From Leclercia adecarboxylata (GTDB lineage Bacteria > Pseudomonadota > Gammaproteobacteria > Enterobacterales > Enterobacteriaceae): a stretch of DNA of 64,000 nt. Location: positions 1,054,001-1,118,000 of the forward strand of contig NZ_CP035382.1 of the NCBI RefSeq assembly GCF_006874705.1, given 5' to 3'. The notes below the pieces were generated by a model, which searched no databases, had not been told where the DNA came from, and worked only from the letters and a program-made list of their open reading frames with translations. Position numbers and translations under genes: made by a program. Below, one piece after another: positions 30,121 through 39,753 of this stretch; position 1 is the first letter of the stretch, and every line of letters begins with the position of its first letter.

Positions 30121-31320
30121 GTGACGCCTGTGATTATCAAAAATATCGAGTGTTTTATTACCCGTCCGGACCGTCATAATCTGGTCACCGTTCGCGTTAC
30201 CACGGAGCATGGCCCCGTCGGACACGGCTGTGCCACCTTTCAGCAGCGCCCGCTGGCGGTTAAAACTCTGGTGGATGAGTATCTCAAACCGCTGCTGATT
30301 GGCCGGGATGCCAATAACATCGAAGATCTGTGGCAAATGATGAACGTGAACGCCTACTGGCGTAACGGTCCGGCGATGAACAACGCGATCTCCGGCGTGG
30401 ATATGGCCCTGTGGGATATTAAAGGGCAACTGGCCGGCATGCCGCTGTATCAGCTGCTGGGCGGAAAATCCCGCGATGCGATCCCGGCTTACAGCCACGC
30501 CAGCGGCGAGACGCTGGAGGAACTCTTTGCCTCCGTTGATAAACTTGTAGCGCAAGGCTATCGCCATATCCGCTGTCAGCTCGGTTTTTATGGCGGCACG
30601 CCATCGGCGCTGCATGCCCCGGAGAACCCGACGCCGGGTGCCTGGTTCGATCAGCATGAGTACATGGCAAATACCGTGGAGATGTTCCGCGCCCTGCGCG
30701 AAAAATATGGCCGGAAGCTCCATTTCTTACACGATGTTCACGAGCGTTTATTCCCGCAGCAGGCAGTGCAGCTGGCAAAACAGCTTGAGCCTTATCAGCC
30801 CTATTTTATCGAGGATATCCTGCCGCCACAGCAGAGCGCCTGGCTGGAACAGGTTCGCCAGCAGAGCTGTGTGCCGCTGGCGATGGGCGAACTCTTCAAT
30901 AATCCGGCTGAATGGCACGACCTGATCGTCAATCGCCGTATCGACTTTATTCGCTGCCACATCTCGCAGATCGGCGGCATCACCCCGGCACTGAAGCTGG
31001 CGCATCTGTGTCAGGCCTTTGGCGTGCGCCTCGCCTGGCATGGCCCCGGCGATATGACGCCCATCGGCGTGGCGGTGAATACGCACCTGAACATTCACCT
31101 GCATAATGCGGCTATTCAGGAATTTATTCCGCGTTCCAGGTCCACCGACAGCGTCTTCCCTGGCGCGCCTGAGGTGAAGGACGGGTTTGTCTATCCGCCG
31201 ACAGCGCCCGGCATCGGCACCGGCTTTAATGAAGAGCTGGCCCTGGCGTATCCGGTGGTCTATCGCCCGCACGAGTGGACGCAAAGCCGCCTGCCGGACG
31301 GCACCCTTCATACGCCCTGA
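30121..31320 (+). CDS. Enolase-superfamily sugar-acid dehydratase (RspA/ManD-like)
   Basis: A 399-residue protein of the mandelate racemase/muconate lactonizing family, starting at GTG 30121 behind AAGGAG. It resembles RspA and D-mannonate dehydratases: [13 protein letters not shown] has the first metal-binding Asp with the adjacent His typical of that subgroup, FIEDILPP the second ligand Glu, MGELFNNP the third, and [11 protein letters not shown] the C-terminal His. Likely reaction is dehydration of an aldonic acid (mannonate or gluconate type), though many RspA relatives are weak or inactive. It converges on the GntR gene with a 13-base overlap. Confidence 0.85.
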   Translation: MTPVIIKNIECFITRPDRHNLVTVRVTTEHGPVGHGCATFQQRPLAVKTLVDEYLKPLLIGRDANNIEDLWQMMNVNAYWRNGPAMNNAISGVDMALWDIKGQLAGMPLYQLLGGKSRDAIPAYSHASGETLEELFASVDKLVAQGYRHIRCQLGFYGGTPSALHAPENPTPGAWFDQHEYMANTVEMFRALREKYGRKLHFLHDVHERLFPQQAVQLAKQLEPYQPYFIEDILPPQQSAWLEQVRQQSCVPLAMGELFNNPAEWHDLIVNRRIDFIRCHISQIGGITPALKLAHLCQAFGVRLAWHGPGDMTPIGVAVNTHLNIHLHNAAIQEFIPRSRSTDSVFPGAPEVKDGFVYPPTAPGIGTGFNEELALAYPVVYRPHEWTQSRLPDGTLHTP

Positions 31321-32027
31321 TTTTGTCGCCAGGCGAAATTATCGCGGTTATAGGGGCTGACCCAGGTGCAGGTGTAGTTGATATCGATAATATCGCTTAC
31401 CTCAAATACCCGGCCCCCCTCCAGTATCCCGCGATTATTAATATGCATTGCCGGGCTGCCTTTTTTGCAGCCCAGGATCACCGCCTGCTCGCGGCTGACG
31501 CTGACCGCCCGGTAGGTGGTCAACATATGGGAAATGTTCATCCCTTTATTTAATACGTACTGCTGAATGGAACGCTCAATCGCCTGCTGATTGAGATCGG
31601 GAAAATCGGCGGCCGGCATGCTGGACACTTCCAGCTGTACGGGCTGGTCATCGACGTAGCGCAGGCGGCAAAAGTGCCAGATAAAACTCTCTTCATCGAT
31701 GCCAAAGATCTGCTGCGCCGCACGATCTGGCCTCGTCTTATGCAGGCTGATCATCCGGTAGCGCATCTGATCGAATCGCTTTTCCGTGATCGAGTTGTAG
31801 ATCAGTGGATTATTGCGCGCGTGCTCGTTGATCCAGATCCCCGATCCCTGCACGATCCGCACCACGCCAATACTGACCAGTTTTTCCAGCGCCTGGCGGA
31901 TGGTGAAACGCGAGACGCCATACTCTTCGGCCAGCTGCCGTTCAGGGGGGAGTTTACGTGGCCCCGCCGTGGTGTCCTGATAGATTTTGCTCAGCAGATC
32001 CTGGGTCACAAACTCTTTCTTTTTCAT
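31308..32027 (-). CDS. GntR family transcriptional regulator with UTRA domain
   Basis: A 239-residue regulator (ATG at 32027, [12 protein letters not shown]). The N-terminal winged helix includes [21 protein letters not shown] and GSGIWI (about 30-75); the rest is a UTRA ligand domain of the HutC/TreR subfamily, with [18 protein letters not shown]. Such proteins usually repress neighbouring catabolic genes and respond to a phosphorylated sugar or acid. The PTS and dehydratase genes next to it are the obvious targets. Its 3' end overlaps that of the dehydratase gene by 13 bases. Confidence 0.9.
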   Translation of the reverse strand: MKKKEFVTQDLLSKIYQDTTAGPRKLPPERQLAEEYGVSRFTIRQALEKLVSIGVVRIVQGSGIWINEHARNNPLIYNSITEKRFDQMRYRMISLHKTRPDRAAQQIFGIDEESFIWHFCRLRYVDDQPVQLEVSSMPAADFPDLNQQAIERSIQQYVLNKGMNISHMLTTYRAVSVSREQAVILGCKKGSPAMHINNRGILEGGRVFEVSDIIDINYTCTWVSPYNRDNFAWRQNQGV

Positions 32028-32062
32028 TGTTCGTCCTGAAGTCATTCAACGTTGATCACACA

Positions 32063-32902
32063 TCAGCAGTCCGGCAAACCTTGCGCCAGCAGTCGCGGCC
32101 AGATGGCTGCCCAGTCCGAACCATGCTTCATCCCGCTGACTACCTCCGTTTGCACACATCTTCCCCCCACCGCCTGTTGAAAACGTCGGGCGACGGCGGG
32201 TGGCACGGTGGTATCGGCTTCGCCGCTGTAGTGGATCTGCGGCAGGGCGCGAAGCGCGAGAGCACGATCGATGGCGCTCTCGGCTGCGGGCATCGGGGTG
32301 ACACGATGCAGGGCATTAACATACGCCACGTCGAGATTGCCTGCTACCGTGCGCAGGGAGCGCACATCATCCCGGCGTTCCGCCAGCAGGGCGGCGATAT
32401 TGCCGCCCCCGGAGTAGCCAACCATATCGAGCTGCACGCCCGGATAGCGCAGGACCATCTGGTTGAGCGCCTCGTTCATCGCATCTATTACCGCAGGCGA
32501 GAAGCGCTCCTGCGTCCAGATATTTACGCGGCAGTTAGCCGGCAGCGGCGGCCCGATGAACTGGCAGGGCCGGGCAAGATAAAACACATTTGCCTGACTG
32601 TCCGCCGCGGCCAGCATCAGGCCGATCGGATGACGCGGCGTCGGATTATCAGAGGGCGTTGTGCGGCTCTTCCAGGCAAAGCCATCTCCTTCGATATAGA
32701 CCCGCAGGGATTGCACTGGTGGCGTAATCCGGTGCCAGGTAACAACAGGGAATGGATCTGTGTCAAATTTCTCACTGATCAGACCACTTTCATTGGCTAT
32801 TTTATGCGCAGCACTGAGCGGCTCGGCGGTAATACACCCTGACAATAATAAAGATAAACTAATCAATATCGTTCCCTGCAAAATGTGAGGATATATCCTC
32901 AT
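32063..32902 (-). CDS. Putative lipoprotein alpha/beta hydrolase
   Basis: A 279-residue predicted lipoprotein: the signal ends at the lipobox LLSGC, with Cys23. Residues after 65 fit an alpha/beta hydrolase: nucleophile elbow GYSGGG with Ser164, Asp230 in SGEADTTVP and His260 in GMKHGSDW, in the right order for a Ser-Asp-His triad. Extra Cys residues (113, 124, 249, 279) suit disulfides outside the cytoplasm. The substrate is unknown. It reads toward the GntR start 35 bases away on the same strand, and they might be cotranscribed. Confidence 0.85.
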   Translation of the reverse strand: MRIYPHILQGTILISLSLLLSGCITAEPLSAAHKIANESGLISEKFDTDPFPVVTWHRITPPVQSLRVYIEGDGFAWKSRTTPSDNPTPRHPIGLMLAAADSQANVFYLARPCQFIGPPLPANCRVNIWTQERFSPAVIDAMNEALNQMVLRYPGVQLDMVGYSGGGNIAALLAERRDDVRSLRTVAGNLDVAYVNALHRVTPMPAAESAIDRALALRALPQIHYSGEADTTVPPAVARRFQQAVGGRCVQTEVVSGMKHGSDWAAIWPRLLAQGLPDC

Positions 32903-33090
32903 ACCGCACCAGCCTTAACTCAAATTATCAACATGACCAAATATGTGGAATGAATTCAACCGGAAATAATTAAGCAGTGCTTATTGTTTTCGGCAACAAA
33001 TTGTATATTCTGCGCCCGAAGATATCGGATTAATCCGAAGAAATCACAATTGCATTTTGCACAAACATCGCAACTTTATGATGGTACACC

Positions 33091-36069
33091 ATGGAAAAGA
33101 AACGTCTTAGCCAGCTGATCTCTCTGCTGGTGGCATCAACGACCGCGCAGGCCTACGCCACATCTCATGAATTAATTATCGACACACCGGCAAGCAGCGT
33201 TCAGATCGCTGACGCAAAAGAGTTAGTGCATATCACCCAGACGGGGAGCGTAACGGGCGCCCCGGATTCGGCCTTAACCGTTAATTCGGGAGTGACTGTC
33301 ACAACGCTTACCAATGACGGCACCATCAGCGACGTTGTCAGTGTTCCATTATTTTTGAGCAGCAGTGTTGTGCAGATTGATGGAACCGTGGGTGAGCTTA
33401 ACAATAACGGAACCATTTCCAGCCTCAATCAGTACCAGAATGGCAAAGTGGTTGCGGTAAGCGCATCGGGGGTGATTAACACCCTCACCAACAGCGGCAC
33501 CATGAAGGGCGTTCAGAATACTTACAACAATAACTACGACTTCAATTCTTATAACAATGGCACGATAGACAATGCCGGGACCATTAATACCTTAATCAAT
33601 ACCGCAGAAGGTAAGATCTCTGGTTCCCGCGCCATCAGTAACCAGGGAACCATTGATACCTTAGCCAATGCGGGTGTGATCTCCTTCACCCCAGCCGAAA
33701 ATAACGTCAACAGCGGCCAAAACAGCGCCATTTTTAATAACGGTACGATTGGCACGTTGCACAACACCGGTACGATTGACGGTGGTGCGACCGATAATTA
33801 CGGCAGTTCCGGGATATATAACCAGAGCACCATTAATTCCATCGTCAATGATAATAAAATTAATGGCAGCTTCGCCGGTATTAATACCTATGGCACTATC
33901 GACACCATTGAAAATAACGGCCAAATCACCGGCAATTTTACCGCTATCTATAGCAACGGCGCCCTTGGTTCAATCATCAACAACGGTGAGCTGTCAGGCA
34001 ACTCGAGCGGGATCTATATCTGGAACTACTACAACCAGAGCGCAACGACGCAGATTGTTAACAATGGCCTGTTAACGGGCGGCTATTATGCGCTGCTGGT
34101 CGGTAGCAATAGCAGCGATGGCGTGACCCTGACCAACAGTGGCGTTATTGCTGGTGAGATTTACGCCTTAAACGCGACAACATTAAACATTAACGGTGGC
34201 ACCACCACCATGGGCACGCTGACCGGCCTCGAGGGCGCGACAGGGACCATTAAGGGTTCCGACGTGATATTCGGCACCGGCTCGCTGCTGCTGAACGATA
34301 ATATCGTTACCAGCACGCCTGAATTCGGCCTGATGTCACTCCAGATGAGCGATGAGCAGCCTGTATCAAACGGCACCGTGGTGAACGAAGCGGCTTCCCT
34401 GCAGGTAAACAACAGCATCAACATCGCCGGCGATTACCACCAGAAAGCCGCCGCGACGCTGATTTCCGGTGTCTCCGATCTGGCGGATGCTCGCGGCGAT
34501 CTGCTGGCCGATACCGGCTATGGCCGCCTCAACGTCACCGGCAATGCTATTATCGATGCGGGTTCCAGCGTTAATCTGCTGCGCACCGGCAATACTTACC
34601 AGTTCGCCGAAGGCCAGCGTTATGTGGTCATCAATGCCGCAGGCGCAGAGACCGATTACCACGCCGATCGGCTGAATTACAAAGCCCTCGGCTATCGCGG
34701 TACGGTCAACGGCAGCGTCGCTGAACTGGATGAAAGCAAGGCCCTGGTGTTAACCCTGGGTGCAGAGCCGGTCATCATCGAGCCGGTAGAGCCTCAGCCA
34801 GAGCCAACACCCGAAGTCACCCCGCCGGTCGTGACAGAGCCCGACGTCACTGCCCCGGTCGTCACGGTGCCAACGCCGCCGACGCAGCCTGCGCCAGCGG
34901 AACCTGCACCTGCTCAGCCGACCAAACGGGGTTATGCCACTATTCCGAGCGCCACGGCGGCACTCGGCGGGCTGGCGAACTACTCCGGTATCGCCTCCCC
35001 ACAGCTGCTGAATCTGTACAACGCCTCCCTGGCGATTGAAGATAAACAGGAAGCGAACCGCGTCGGGGAGCGTCTTTCTACCAGCCAGAACCTGAACACC
35101 AGCTCCGCAGCCACCGTTGCGACCTCTACTGCTCAGGCCGTAGTGGGTGCTCACATCGATGCCGTACGTAACCCGCAGGCCTCCGGCGCCAGCGGCGTGG
35201 CAACCGGTGATGACTACGCCAACAACTGGATCGTCTGGGGTCAGCCGTTCGGCGGTTACGCTCGCCAGGACAGCACCGACAACGTCAGCGGCTACACCGC
35301 GAAGTTTGGCGGCCTGATCATCGGTGCCGACCGCGCGCTGGGTGACGACTGGCGTCTGGGCGCAGCCCTGAACTACAGCAACACCTCCGTGCACGGTAAA
35401 GACAACCTGAGCGGCAACAACTCTACCGCCGATAACTATGGGGTAATTGCTTACGCGGGTTACACCGGCAATCCGTGGTACCTGAACCTCTCCGCAGGTC
35501 TGAACCGTCAGAACTACAGCTCCGTGCGTCGCGCTGATTTCACCGGCTTCTCCGGCGCTGCTCACGGCAAGTTCAACGGTCAGTCCATCACCCTGCAAAG
35601 CGAGCTTGGCTATCCAATTGCCCTGCCGGCTGACGTGGTCCTGACCCCGCTGGCGGGCCTGACCTACGGCTATCAGCATGTGGATGGTTACAGCGAAACC
35701 GGCGGCAACGGCATGGCGCTGGATGTCAGCAGCACCCACGCGCAGTCTGTGGTGAGCGATATCGGTGCCCGCATCGGGAAGACCTTCGCCACCGGCCTGG
35801 GTAACCTGACGCCGTTCGCCCAGGTCTCCTGGATCCACCAGTACGATAACCGTCAGGTCAGCAGCCATGCGACCTACGCCGCCGATGCTATCGGTGAAAC
35901 CAGCTTTATCACCAAAGGGGCCTCTCCGGTGGAAAATATGGCGGGCGTAGCAGTGGGCACCACCCTGTATGACGCCAACGATCTGAGCCTCGACGCGCGT
36001 TACGATCTGCAGGCCGGCGACCGCTACCAGGCGCACACCTTCAGTCTGCGTTTACGCAAGTCGTTCTGA
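33091..36069 (+). CDS. Autotransporter (type Va) with repeat-rich passenger
   Basis: A 992-residue protein. Residues 1-24 look like a signal peptide (QLISLLVASTTAQAYA). The passenger (about 25-555) is built from imperfect repeats of the type NNGTIxTLxNxGTI, rich in Asn, Gly, Thr and Ile, which suggests a beta-helix. A Pro/Glu/Val-rich linker follows (about 558-611). The beta-barrel occupies about 705-992, starting near NNWIVWGQPFGGYARQ and ending LRLRKSF with the C-terminal aromatic needed for outer-membrane insertion. Likely a surface adhesin; no protease triad was noticed. The passenger is more AT-rich than the barrel. Confidence 0.92.
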   Translation: MEKKRLSQLISLLVASTTAQAYATSHELIIDTPASSVQIADAKELVHITQTGSVTGAPDSALTVNSGVTVTTLTNDGTISDVVSVPLFLSSSVVQIDGTVGELNNNGTISSLNQYQNGKVVAVSASGVINTLTNSGTMKGVQNTYNNNYDFNSYNNGTIDNAGTINTLINTAEGKISGSRAISNQGTIDTLANAGVISFTPAENNVNSGQNSAIFNNGTIGTLHNTGTIDGGATDNYGSSGIYNQSTINSIVNDNKINGSFAGINTYGTIDTIENNGQITGNFTAIYSNGALGSIINNGELSGNSSGIYIWNYYNQSATTQIVNNGLLTGGYYALLVGSNSSDGVTLTNSGVIAGEIYALNATTLNINGGTTTMGTLTGLEGATGTIKGSDVIFGTGSLLLNDNIVTSTPEFGLMSLQMSDEQPVSNGTVVNEAASLQVNNSINIAGDYHQKAAATLISGVSDLADARGDLLADTGYGRLNVTGNAIIDAGSSVNLLRTGNTYQFAEGQRYVVINAAGAETDYHADRLNYKALGYRGTVNGSVAELDESKALVLTLGAEPVIIEPVEPQPEPTPEVTPPVVTEPDVTAPVVTVPTPPTQPAPAEPAPAQPTKRGYATIPSATAALGGLANYSGIASPQLLNLYNASLAIEDKQEANRVGERLSTSQNLNTSSAATVATSTAQAVVGAHIDAVRNPQASGASGVATGDDYANNWIVWGQPFGGYARQDSTDNVSGYTAKFGGLIIGADRALGDDWRLGAALNYSNTSVHGKDNLSGNNSTADNYGVIAYAGYTGNPWYLNLSAGLNRQNYSSVRRADFTGFSGAAHGKFNGQSITLQSELGYPIALPADVVLTPLAGLTYGYQHVDGYSETGGNGMALDVSSTHAQSVVSDIGARIGKTFATGLGNLTPFAQVSWIHQYDNRQVSSHATYAADAIGETSFITKGASPVENMAGVAVGTTLYDANDLSLDARYDLQAGDRYQAHTFSLRLRKSF

Positions 36070-36085
36070 TTGTTATGAACGATCA

Positions 36086-36113
36086 ACGGGGCCACGAATG
36101 GCCCCGTTTTTTT
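36086..36113 (+). terminator. Terminator after the autotransporter gene
   Basis: ACGGGGCC (36086-36093), loop ACGAAT, GGCCCCGT (36100-36107), then a run of T's, 16 bases past the stop codon. Confidence 0.85.
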
Positions 36114-36188
36114 ATGCTCAGCTGCCAGACATTGTATTTTTCGCCGCGTCGGTCGATAGTGTCTGTTTTTACTCAACAGTTAACTCAC

Positions 36189-36806
36189 ATGACGCAAACT
36201 GCACTCTCCTCTGGATTAAAGGTCGGCGCGCTGCTTTTACTGCTGATCCTGATTTATACCGGTCTCTATACCGCGGACCGAACCACCTGGCTGATGGAGG
36301 TGACGCCGGTCATCATCATCGTGCCGCTGCTGCTCGCCACCCAACGGCGCTATCCGCTGACTCCCCTGCTCTACACGCTGATCTTCTGGCATGCCATCAT
36401 CCTGATGGTGGGCGGGATGTATACCTACGCCAAAGTCCCCATCGGCTTTGACGTTCAGGAGATGTTCCACCTGAGCCGCAACCCGTACGACAAGCTGGGG
36501 CACTTTTTCCAGGGGCTGGTGCCCGCGCTGGCGGCCCGGGAGATCCTGGTGCGCGGCGGCTACGTCACTGGCCGCAAGATGACGGCCTTTCTGGTGTGCT
36601 GTATTGCGCTGGCGATCAGCGCCACCTACGAGCTGATCGAGTGGTGGGCGGCGCTGGCGATGGGCCAGGGCGCGGATGATTTCCTCGGCACCCAGGGCGA
36701 TCCCTGGGATACGCAGTCCGATATGTTCTGCGCCCTGCTCGGCGCGCTCACCACGGTACTGCTCCTCGGACGATGGCATCAGCGGCAGGTTACGCTTTCA
36801 GGCTGA
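36189..36806 (+). CDS. YjdF-like inner membrane protein (DUF2238)
   Basis: A 205-residue membrane protein resembling E. coli YjdF (DUF2238). The ATG at 36189 ([13 protein letters not shown]) was chosen over an upstream in-frame ATG that overlaps the autotransporter terminator. About six hydrophobic segments are visible, with the conserved stretch [21 protein letters not shown] and a C-terminal [13 protein letters not shown]. Function is unknown. Its 3' end overlaps the convergent cobT end by 17 bases. Confidence 0.85.
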   Translation: MTQTALSSGLKVGALLLLLILIYTGLYTADRTTWLMEVTPVIIIVPLLLATQRRYPLTPLLYTLIFWHAIILMVGGMYTYAKVPIGFDVQEMFHLSRNPYDKLGHFFQGLVPALAAREILVRGGYVTGRKMTAFLVCCIALAISATYELIEWWAALAMGQGADDFLGTQGDPWDTQSDMFCALLGALTTVLLLGRWHQRQVTLSG

Positions 36807-37839
36807 TCCCGCCCTCAGCCAGTACCCCCATCTGGCAATACATCGCTCCGGCGGCGCTGACGATCGACATCGCCAGCGCTGCCCCGCTCCCCTCGCCCAG
36901 GCGCAGATCCAGGTACAAATAAGGGGTCAAGCCAAGGTGGTCTAACGCCCGTAGGGACCCTTTTTCCGCCGAGCAATGCGATGGGATGCAGTAGTTTTTC
37001 ACCTCAGGCGCAAGCTGGCAGGCGGCCATCGCCGCGGCATAGGAGAGAAAGCCGTCCAGCACCACCGGCAGCCCGCACGCTCCCGCGCCGAGAATGACCC
37101 CGGTCATCCCCACCAGATCGTAGCCACCCACTTTCGCCAGTACATCGATGGCATCGCCGGGATCGGGCTGATTGACCGCAATCGCCTGACGGACAATCAC
37201 CTCTTTATGCTGGATCCGATCCGCCGGCAGGTTAGCGCCAATCCCCACCACCTCTTGCGGATCGCAGCCGCTGAGCACGCTGATAATCGCCGAGGCCGGC
37301 GTGGTGTTGGCGATACCCAGCTCGCCGGTGCCAAACACCGCGATCCCCTCTGCGGCACGCTGTTGCACCAGCCGGGCGCTGCGCAGCAGCAGCTGTTCGG
37401 CGTCATCACGACTCATCGCCGGGCCGCGGGCGATGTTACCGCTGCCACGCCCCACCTTCAGGCTCAGCATCGTCTCGATCGGCTCGCAGTCGATGCCGAT
37501 ATCTACCGGCAGCACAGTCGCGCCACTGTTTTTCGCCAGCACGCAGACGCCGGAGGTGCCTTTCAACATATTCAGCGCCTGCAGATACGTTACCTGCTGC
37601 GGGCTGATGGCGACCCCCTCCTCGTAGACGCCGTGATCGGCGCACATCACAACGATCTCTTTTTGCAGATCGTCGAGCCGGGTTAAGCCCCGCATCCCCG
37701 CCAGCTGGATAGCCAGGGTTTCCAGCCGTCCCAGGCTGTTGAGCGGTTTCACCAGACCATCGATATGCTGTGCCGCCTGCGCCTGTTTGTTCTTATCCAG
37801 CGGCGCAATAGCGGCCAGCAGGTCCTGTATTGTCTGCAT
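36790..37839 (-). CDS. cobT: Nicotinate-nucleotide--dimethylbenzimidazole phosphoribosyltransferase
   Basis: Makes alpha-ribazole 5'-phosphate from dimethylbenzimidazole and nicotinate mononucleotide, the lower-ligand activation step of cobalamin assembly. From the ATG at 37839 ([11 protein letters not shown]) it has 349 residues; an alternative ATG at 37854 overlaps the cobC stop as ATGA and would add five. Family motifs include [37 protein letters not shown] and [10 protein letters not shown], which holds the catalytic Glu. It is the last gene of the cbiP-cobU-cobS-cobC-cobT run. Confidence 0.95.
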   Translation of the reverse strand: MQTIQDLLAAIAPLDKNKQAQAAQHIDGLVKPLNSLGRLETLAIQLAGMRGLTRLDDLQKEIVVMCADHGVYEEGVAISPQQVTYLQALNMLKGTSGVCVLAKNSGATVLPVDIGIDCEPIETMLSLKVGRGSGNIARGPAMSRDDAEQLLLRSARLVQQRAAEGIAVFGTGELGIANTTPASAIISVLSGCDPQEVVGIGANLPADRIQHKEVIVRQAIAVNQPDPGDAIDVLAKVGGYDLVGMTGVILGAGACGLPVVLDGFLSYAAAMAACQLAPEVKNYCIPSHCSAEKGSLRALDHLGLTPYLYLDLRLGEGSGAALAMSIVSAAGAMYCQMGVLAEGGISLKA

Positions 37840-37850
37840 CGGTATTGTTC

Positions 37851-38450
37851 TCATTCTTCTTCCCGGAAAGGACTCCGGTCGTTAAAGGCGCGTAGCAGCA
37901 TAAATCCGCCGCGATTTTCTACCATCGTGTAAGCATCCTGCCGGAAGGGGAAGTGCCACAGGGAGTCAGTCGGCATTTTTAACCAGTGGGCCAGCAGCAG
38001 GCTAAGTACGCCCTGGTGCGCCACGATCAGCATGTCGCCCGGCTCCTGGCGCTGGGTTAACTCATCCGCCACGGCCTTCACCCGCCCGGCAAAGTGCGGG
38101 AAGGGCTCGCCGCCGCTGGGGGTGGCGTTTTGCCAGTCATCCAGCCAGCTCTGCCAGGCTTCGGGTTCCTCTTCGGCAATATGGCTGAAATGCCGCATCT
38201 CCCAGCGGCCAAAATCCATCTCGTTGAGCCGCGGATCGCTCCCGGTCACCGGGACGATCAATTCCGCGGTCTGCTGCGCGCGCTGCAGCTGGCTGGATAT
38301 CGCCTCGCTGAACGACACCTCCGCCAGTAAAGCGCCCACCCGCGTGCTTTGCTCAATCCCCAGCGGCGTCAGGGGCACGTCGGTGCTGCCGTAGAACAGG
38401 CCGCTGGCGTTGGCCGCGGTTTGTCCGTGACGAACCAGAAAAAATCGCAT
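37851..38450 (-). CDS. cobC: Alpha-ribazole-5'-phosphate phosphatase
   Basis: A 199-residue histidine phosphatase that removes phosphate in the nucleotide-loop branch of cobalamin synthesis. The start at 38450 gives [14 protein letters not shown], with the RHG phosphate-accepting His; a GTG at 38462 would overlap cobS. The second catalytic motif is [14 protein letters not shown] near 145. It begins two bases after the cobS stop and its own TGA abuts the cobT start, so the cluster is tightly coupled. Confidence 0.93.
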   Translation of the reverse strand: MRFFLVRHGQTAANASGLFYGSTDVPLTPLGIEQSTRVGALLAEVSFSEAISSQLQRAQQTAELIVPVTGSDPRLNEMDFGRWEMRHFSHIAEEEPEAWQSWLDDWQNATPSGGEPFPHFAGRVKAVADELTQRQEPGDMLIVAHQGVLSLLLAHWLKMPTDSLWHFPFRQDAYTMVENRGGFMLLRAFNDRSPFREEE

Positions 38451-38452
38451 GT

Positions 38453-39211
38453 TCAGACCCACATTAATGCCAGCAGAAAGACGATCTCTGCGGTTTCGGC
38501 CAGCGCCCCCAGGGTATCCCCGGTCTGCCCGCCGAGACGACGGCGGAGATAGTGCACCAGACCATAAATCACGACGTAAGTGACCAGCATCGCCGCCAGC
38601 CCGTGCAGCCCGCCGATCAGCCCCACAGCTATTGCCCCGCCCAGCAGGGTCAGCGCCGCATTACGGAAGCTCACCTGGCCGATATAAAGGCTGCCCATCC
38701 CTTCGCCTTCGCGGGCGTAGCGCTGGCCGTACATCCCCAGCACCAGCGCGGCGCGTCCGGCGATGGGGGCGCACACCAACAGCATGAACCACTCTTTGGC
38801 GGGAAGATGCGCCAGGCCAATCACGGCGAAGACTTTCAGCAGAATGGCAAACACCAGCGCCAGGCCGCCAAAGGTGCCCAGCCGGCTGTCCTTCATGATC
38901 TCCAGCATCCGCTCCCGGCTGCGGGCCGAGAAGATGCCGTCGCAGGTGTCGGCAAGTCCGTCCAGATGAAAACCGCCGGTGAGCAGCACCAGCGCCAGCA
39001 CGTAAGCGGCGGCGGCAATATAGATCCCGCCGCCGGTCTGGCTCACCACCAGCGCCAGCAGCCCGGCCAGCGCGCCGATCGTCGCGCCAACCAGCACAAA
39101 CCACGGCACCCCGCGGGCCAATTGGCGGAACTCCACCCCGTCGGCCCATTTTTCCGGTACCGGAATGCGTGACATCAGGCGCAGCGTCGCCCACAACATC
39201 GCTAAGCTCAT
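38453..39211 (-). CDS. cobS: Adenosylcobinamide-GDP ribazoletransferase (cobalamin synthase)
   Basis: An integral membrane enzyme that joins adenosylcobinamide-GDP to alpha-ribazole (phosphate), finishing cobalamin. At 252 residues it has several membrane segments and the conserved [17 protein letters not shown] motif (about 81-97), followed by [16 protein letters not shown]. The C-terminus [14 protein letters not shown] also matches the family. Its start overlaps the cobU stop by four bases. Confidence 0.96.
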   Translation of the reverse strand: MSLAMLWATLRLMSRIPVPEKWADGVEFRQLARGVPWFVLVGATIGALAGLLALVVSQTGGGIYIAAAAYVLALVLLTGGFHLDGLADTCDGIFSARSRERMLEIMKDSRLGTFGGLALVFAILLKVFAVIGLAHLPAKEWFMLLVCAPIAGRAALVLGMYGQRYAREGEGMGSLYIGQVSFRNAALTLLGGAIAVGLIGGLHGLAAMLVTYVVIYGLVHYLRRRLGGQTGDTLGALAETAEIVFLLALMWV

Positions 39212-39753
39212 TTAATTTTGACTCCAATCCCTGAGACCACCAGCCAGACCTCTTCTGCCGCCTGGGCCAGTTTCTGATTTGCCCGTCCGGCAATATCGAC
39301 AAAATGCCGCGCCAGACGGTTTTCCGGGGTGATGCTCATCCCCAGCTCATTGGTAACGATGTACACCGGGGCGCGGGTCGCCAGGCAGGCGGCAATCAGA
39401 TCGTCGATATGCTGCTGCAATCCAGACTCCAGCGCCGCAAAGTCCAGGGTGTCGGGATCGGCCCCGCCCGAGGCGTCGTACAGCAGGTTCGCCAGCATCG
39501 TGGTGATGCACTCGATCACCACCGCTTCGCCGGGTTGAACCTGCTGGTGGATAGCGGCCCCCAGATCGCGATAACGCTCCAGGGTGCGCCAGTGGGCGGG
39601 CCGCTGGGCGCGATGCCGGGCGATACGCGCCGCCATCTCCTCGTCGGTGACGGTGGAGGTGGCGATATATAAAACCTGCGAATAGTGGCGGGCGACCAGC
39701 CCCTCAACGTGGGCGCTCTTACCGCTGCGCGCCCCTCCGGTCACGACAATCAT
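39208..39753 (-). CDS. cobU: Adenosylcobinamide kinase / guanylyltransferase
   Basis: A bifunctional 181-residue enzyme that phosphorylates adenosylcobinamide and then transfers GMP. The ATG at 39753 ([13 protein letters not shown]) overlaps the cbiP stop as ATGA. The P-loop GGARSGKS is at 6-13, and the guanylated His is in [11 protein letters not shown] (about 40-50). The family ending [14 protein letters not shown] is intact. Confidence 0.96.
   Translation of the reverse strand: MIVVTGGARSGKSAHVEGLVARHYSQVLYIATSTVTDEEMAARIARHRAQRPAHWRTLERYRDLGAAIHQQVQPGEAVVIECITTMLANLLYDASGGADPDTLDFAALESGLQQHIDDLIAACLATRAPVYIVTNELGMSITPENRLARHFVDIAGRANQKLAQAAEEVWLVVSGIGVKIK

Noticed and set aside
33091..34760. 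Contact-dependent inhibition or two-partner secretion protein
   Set aside because: The C-terminal beta-barrel is on the same polypeptide and no separate TpsB or toxin/immunity gene is present.
34750..36036. A 428-codon open frame on the minus strand opposite the autotransporter barrel
   Set aside because: Antisense shadow caused by high third-position GC in the barrel region.
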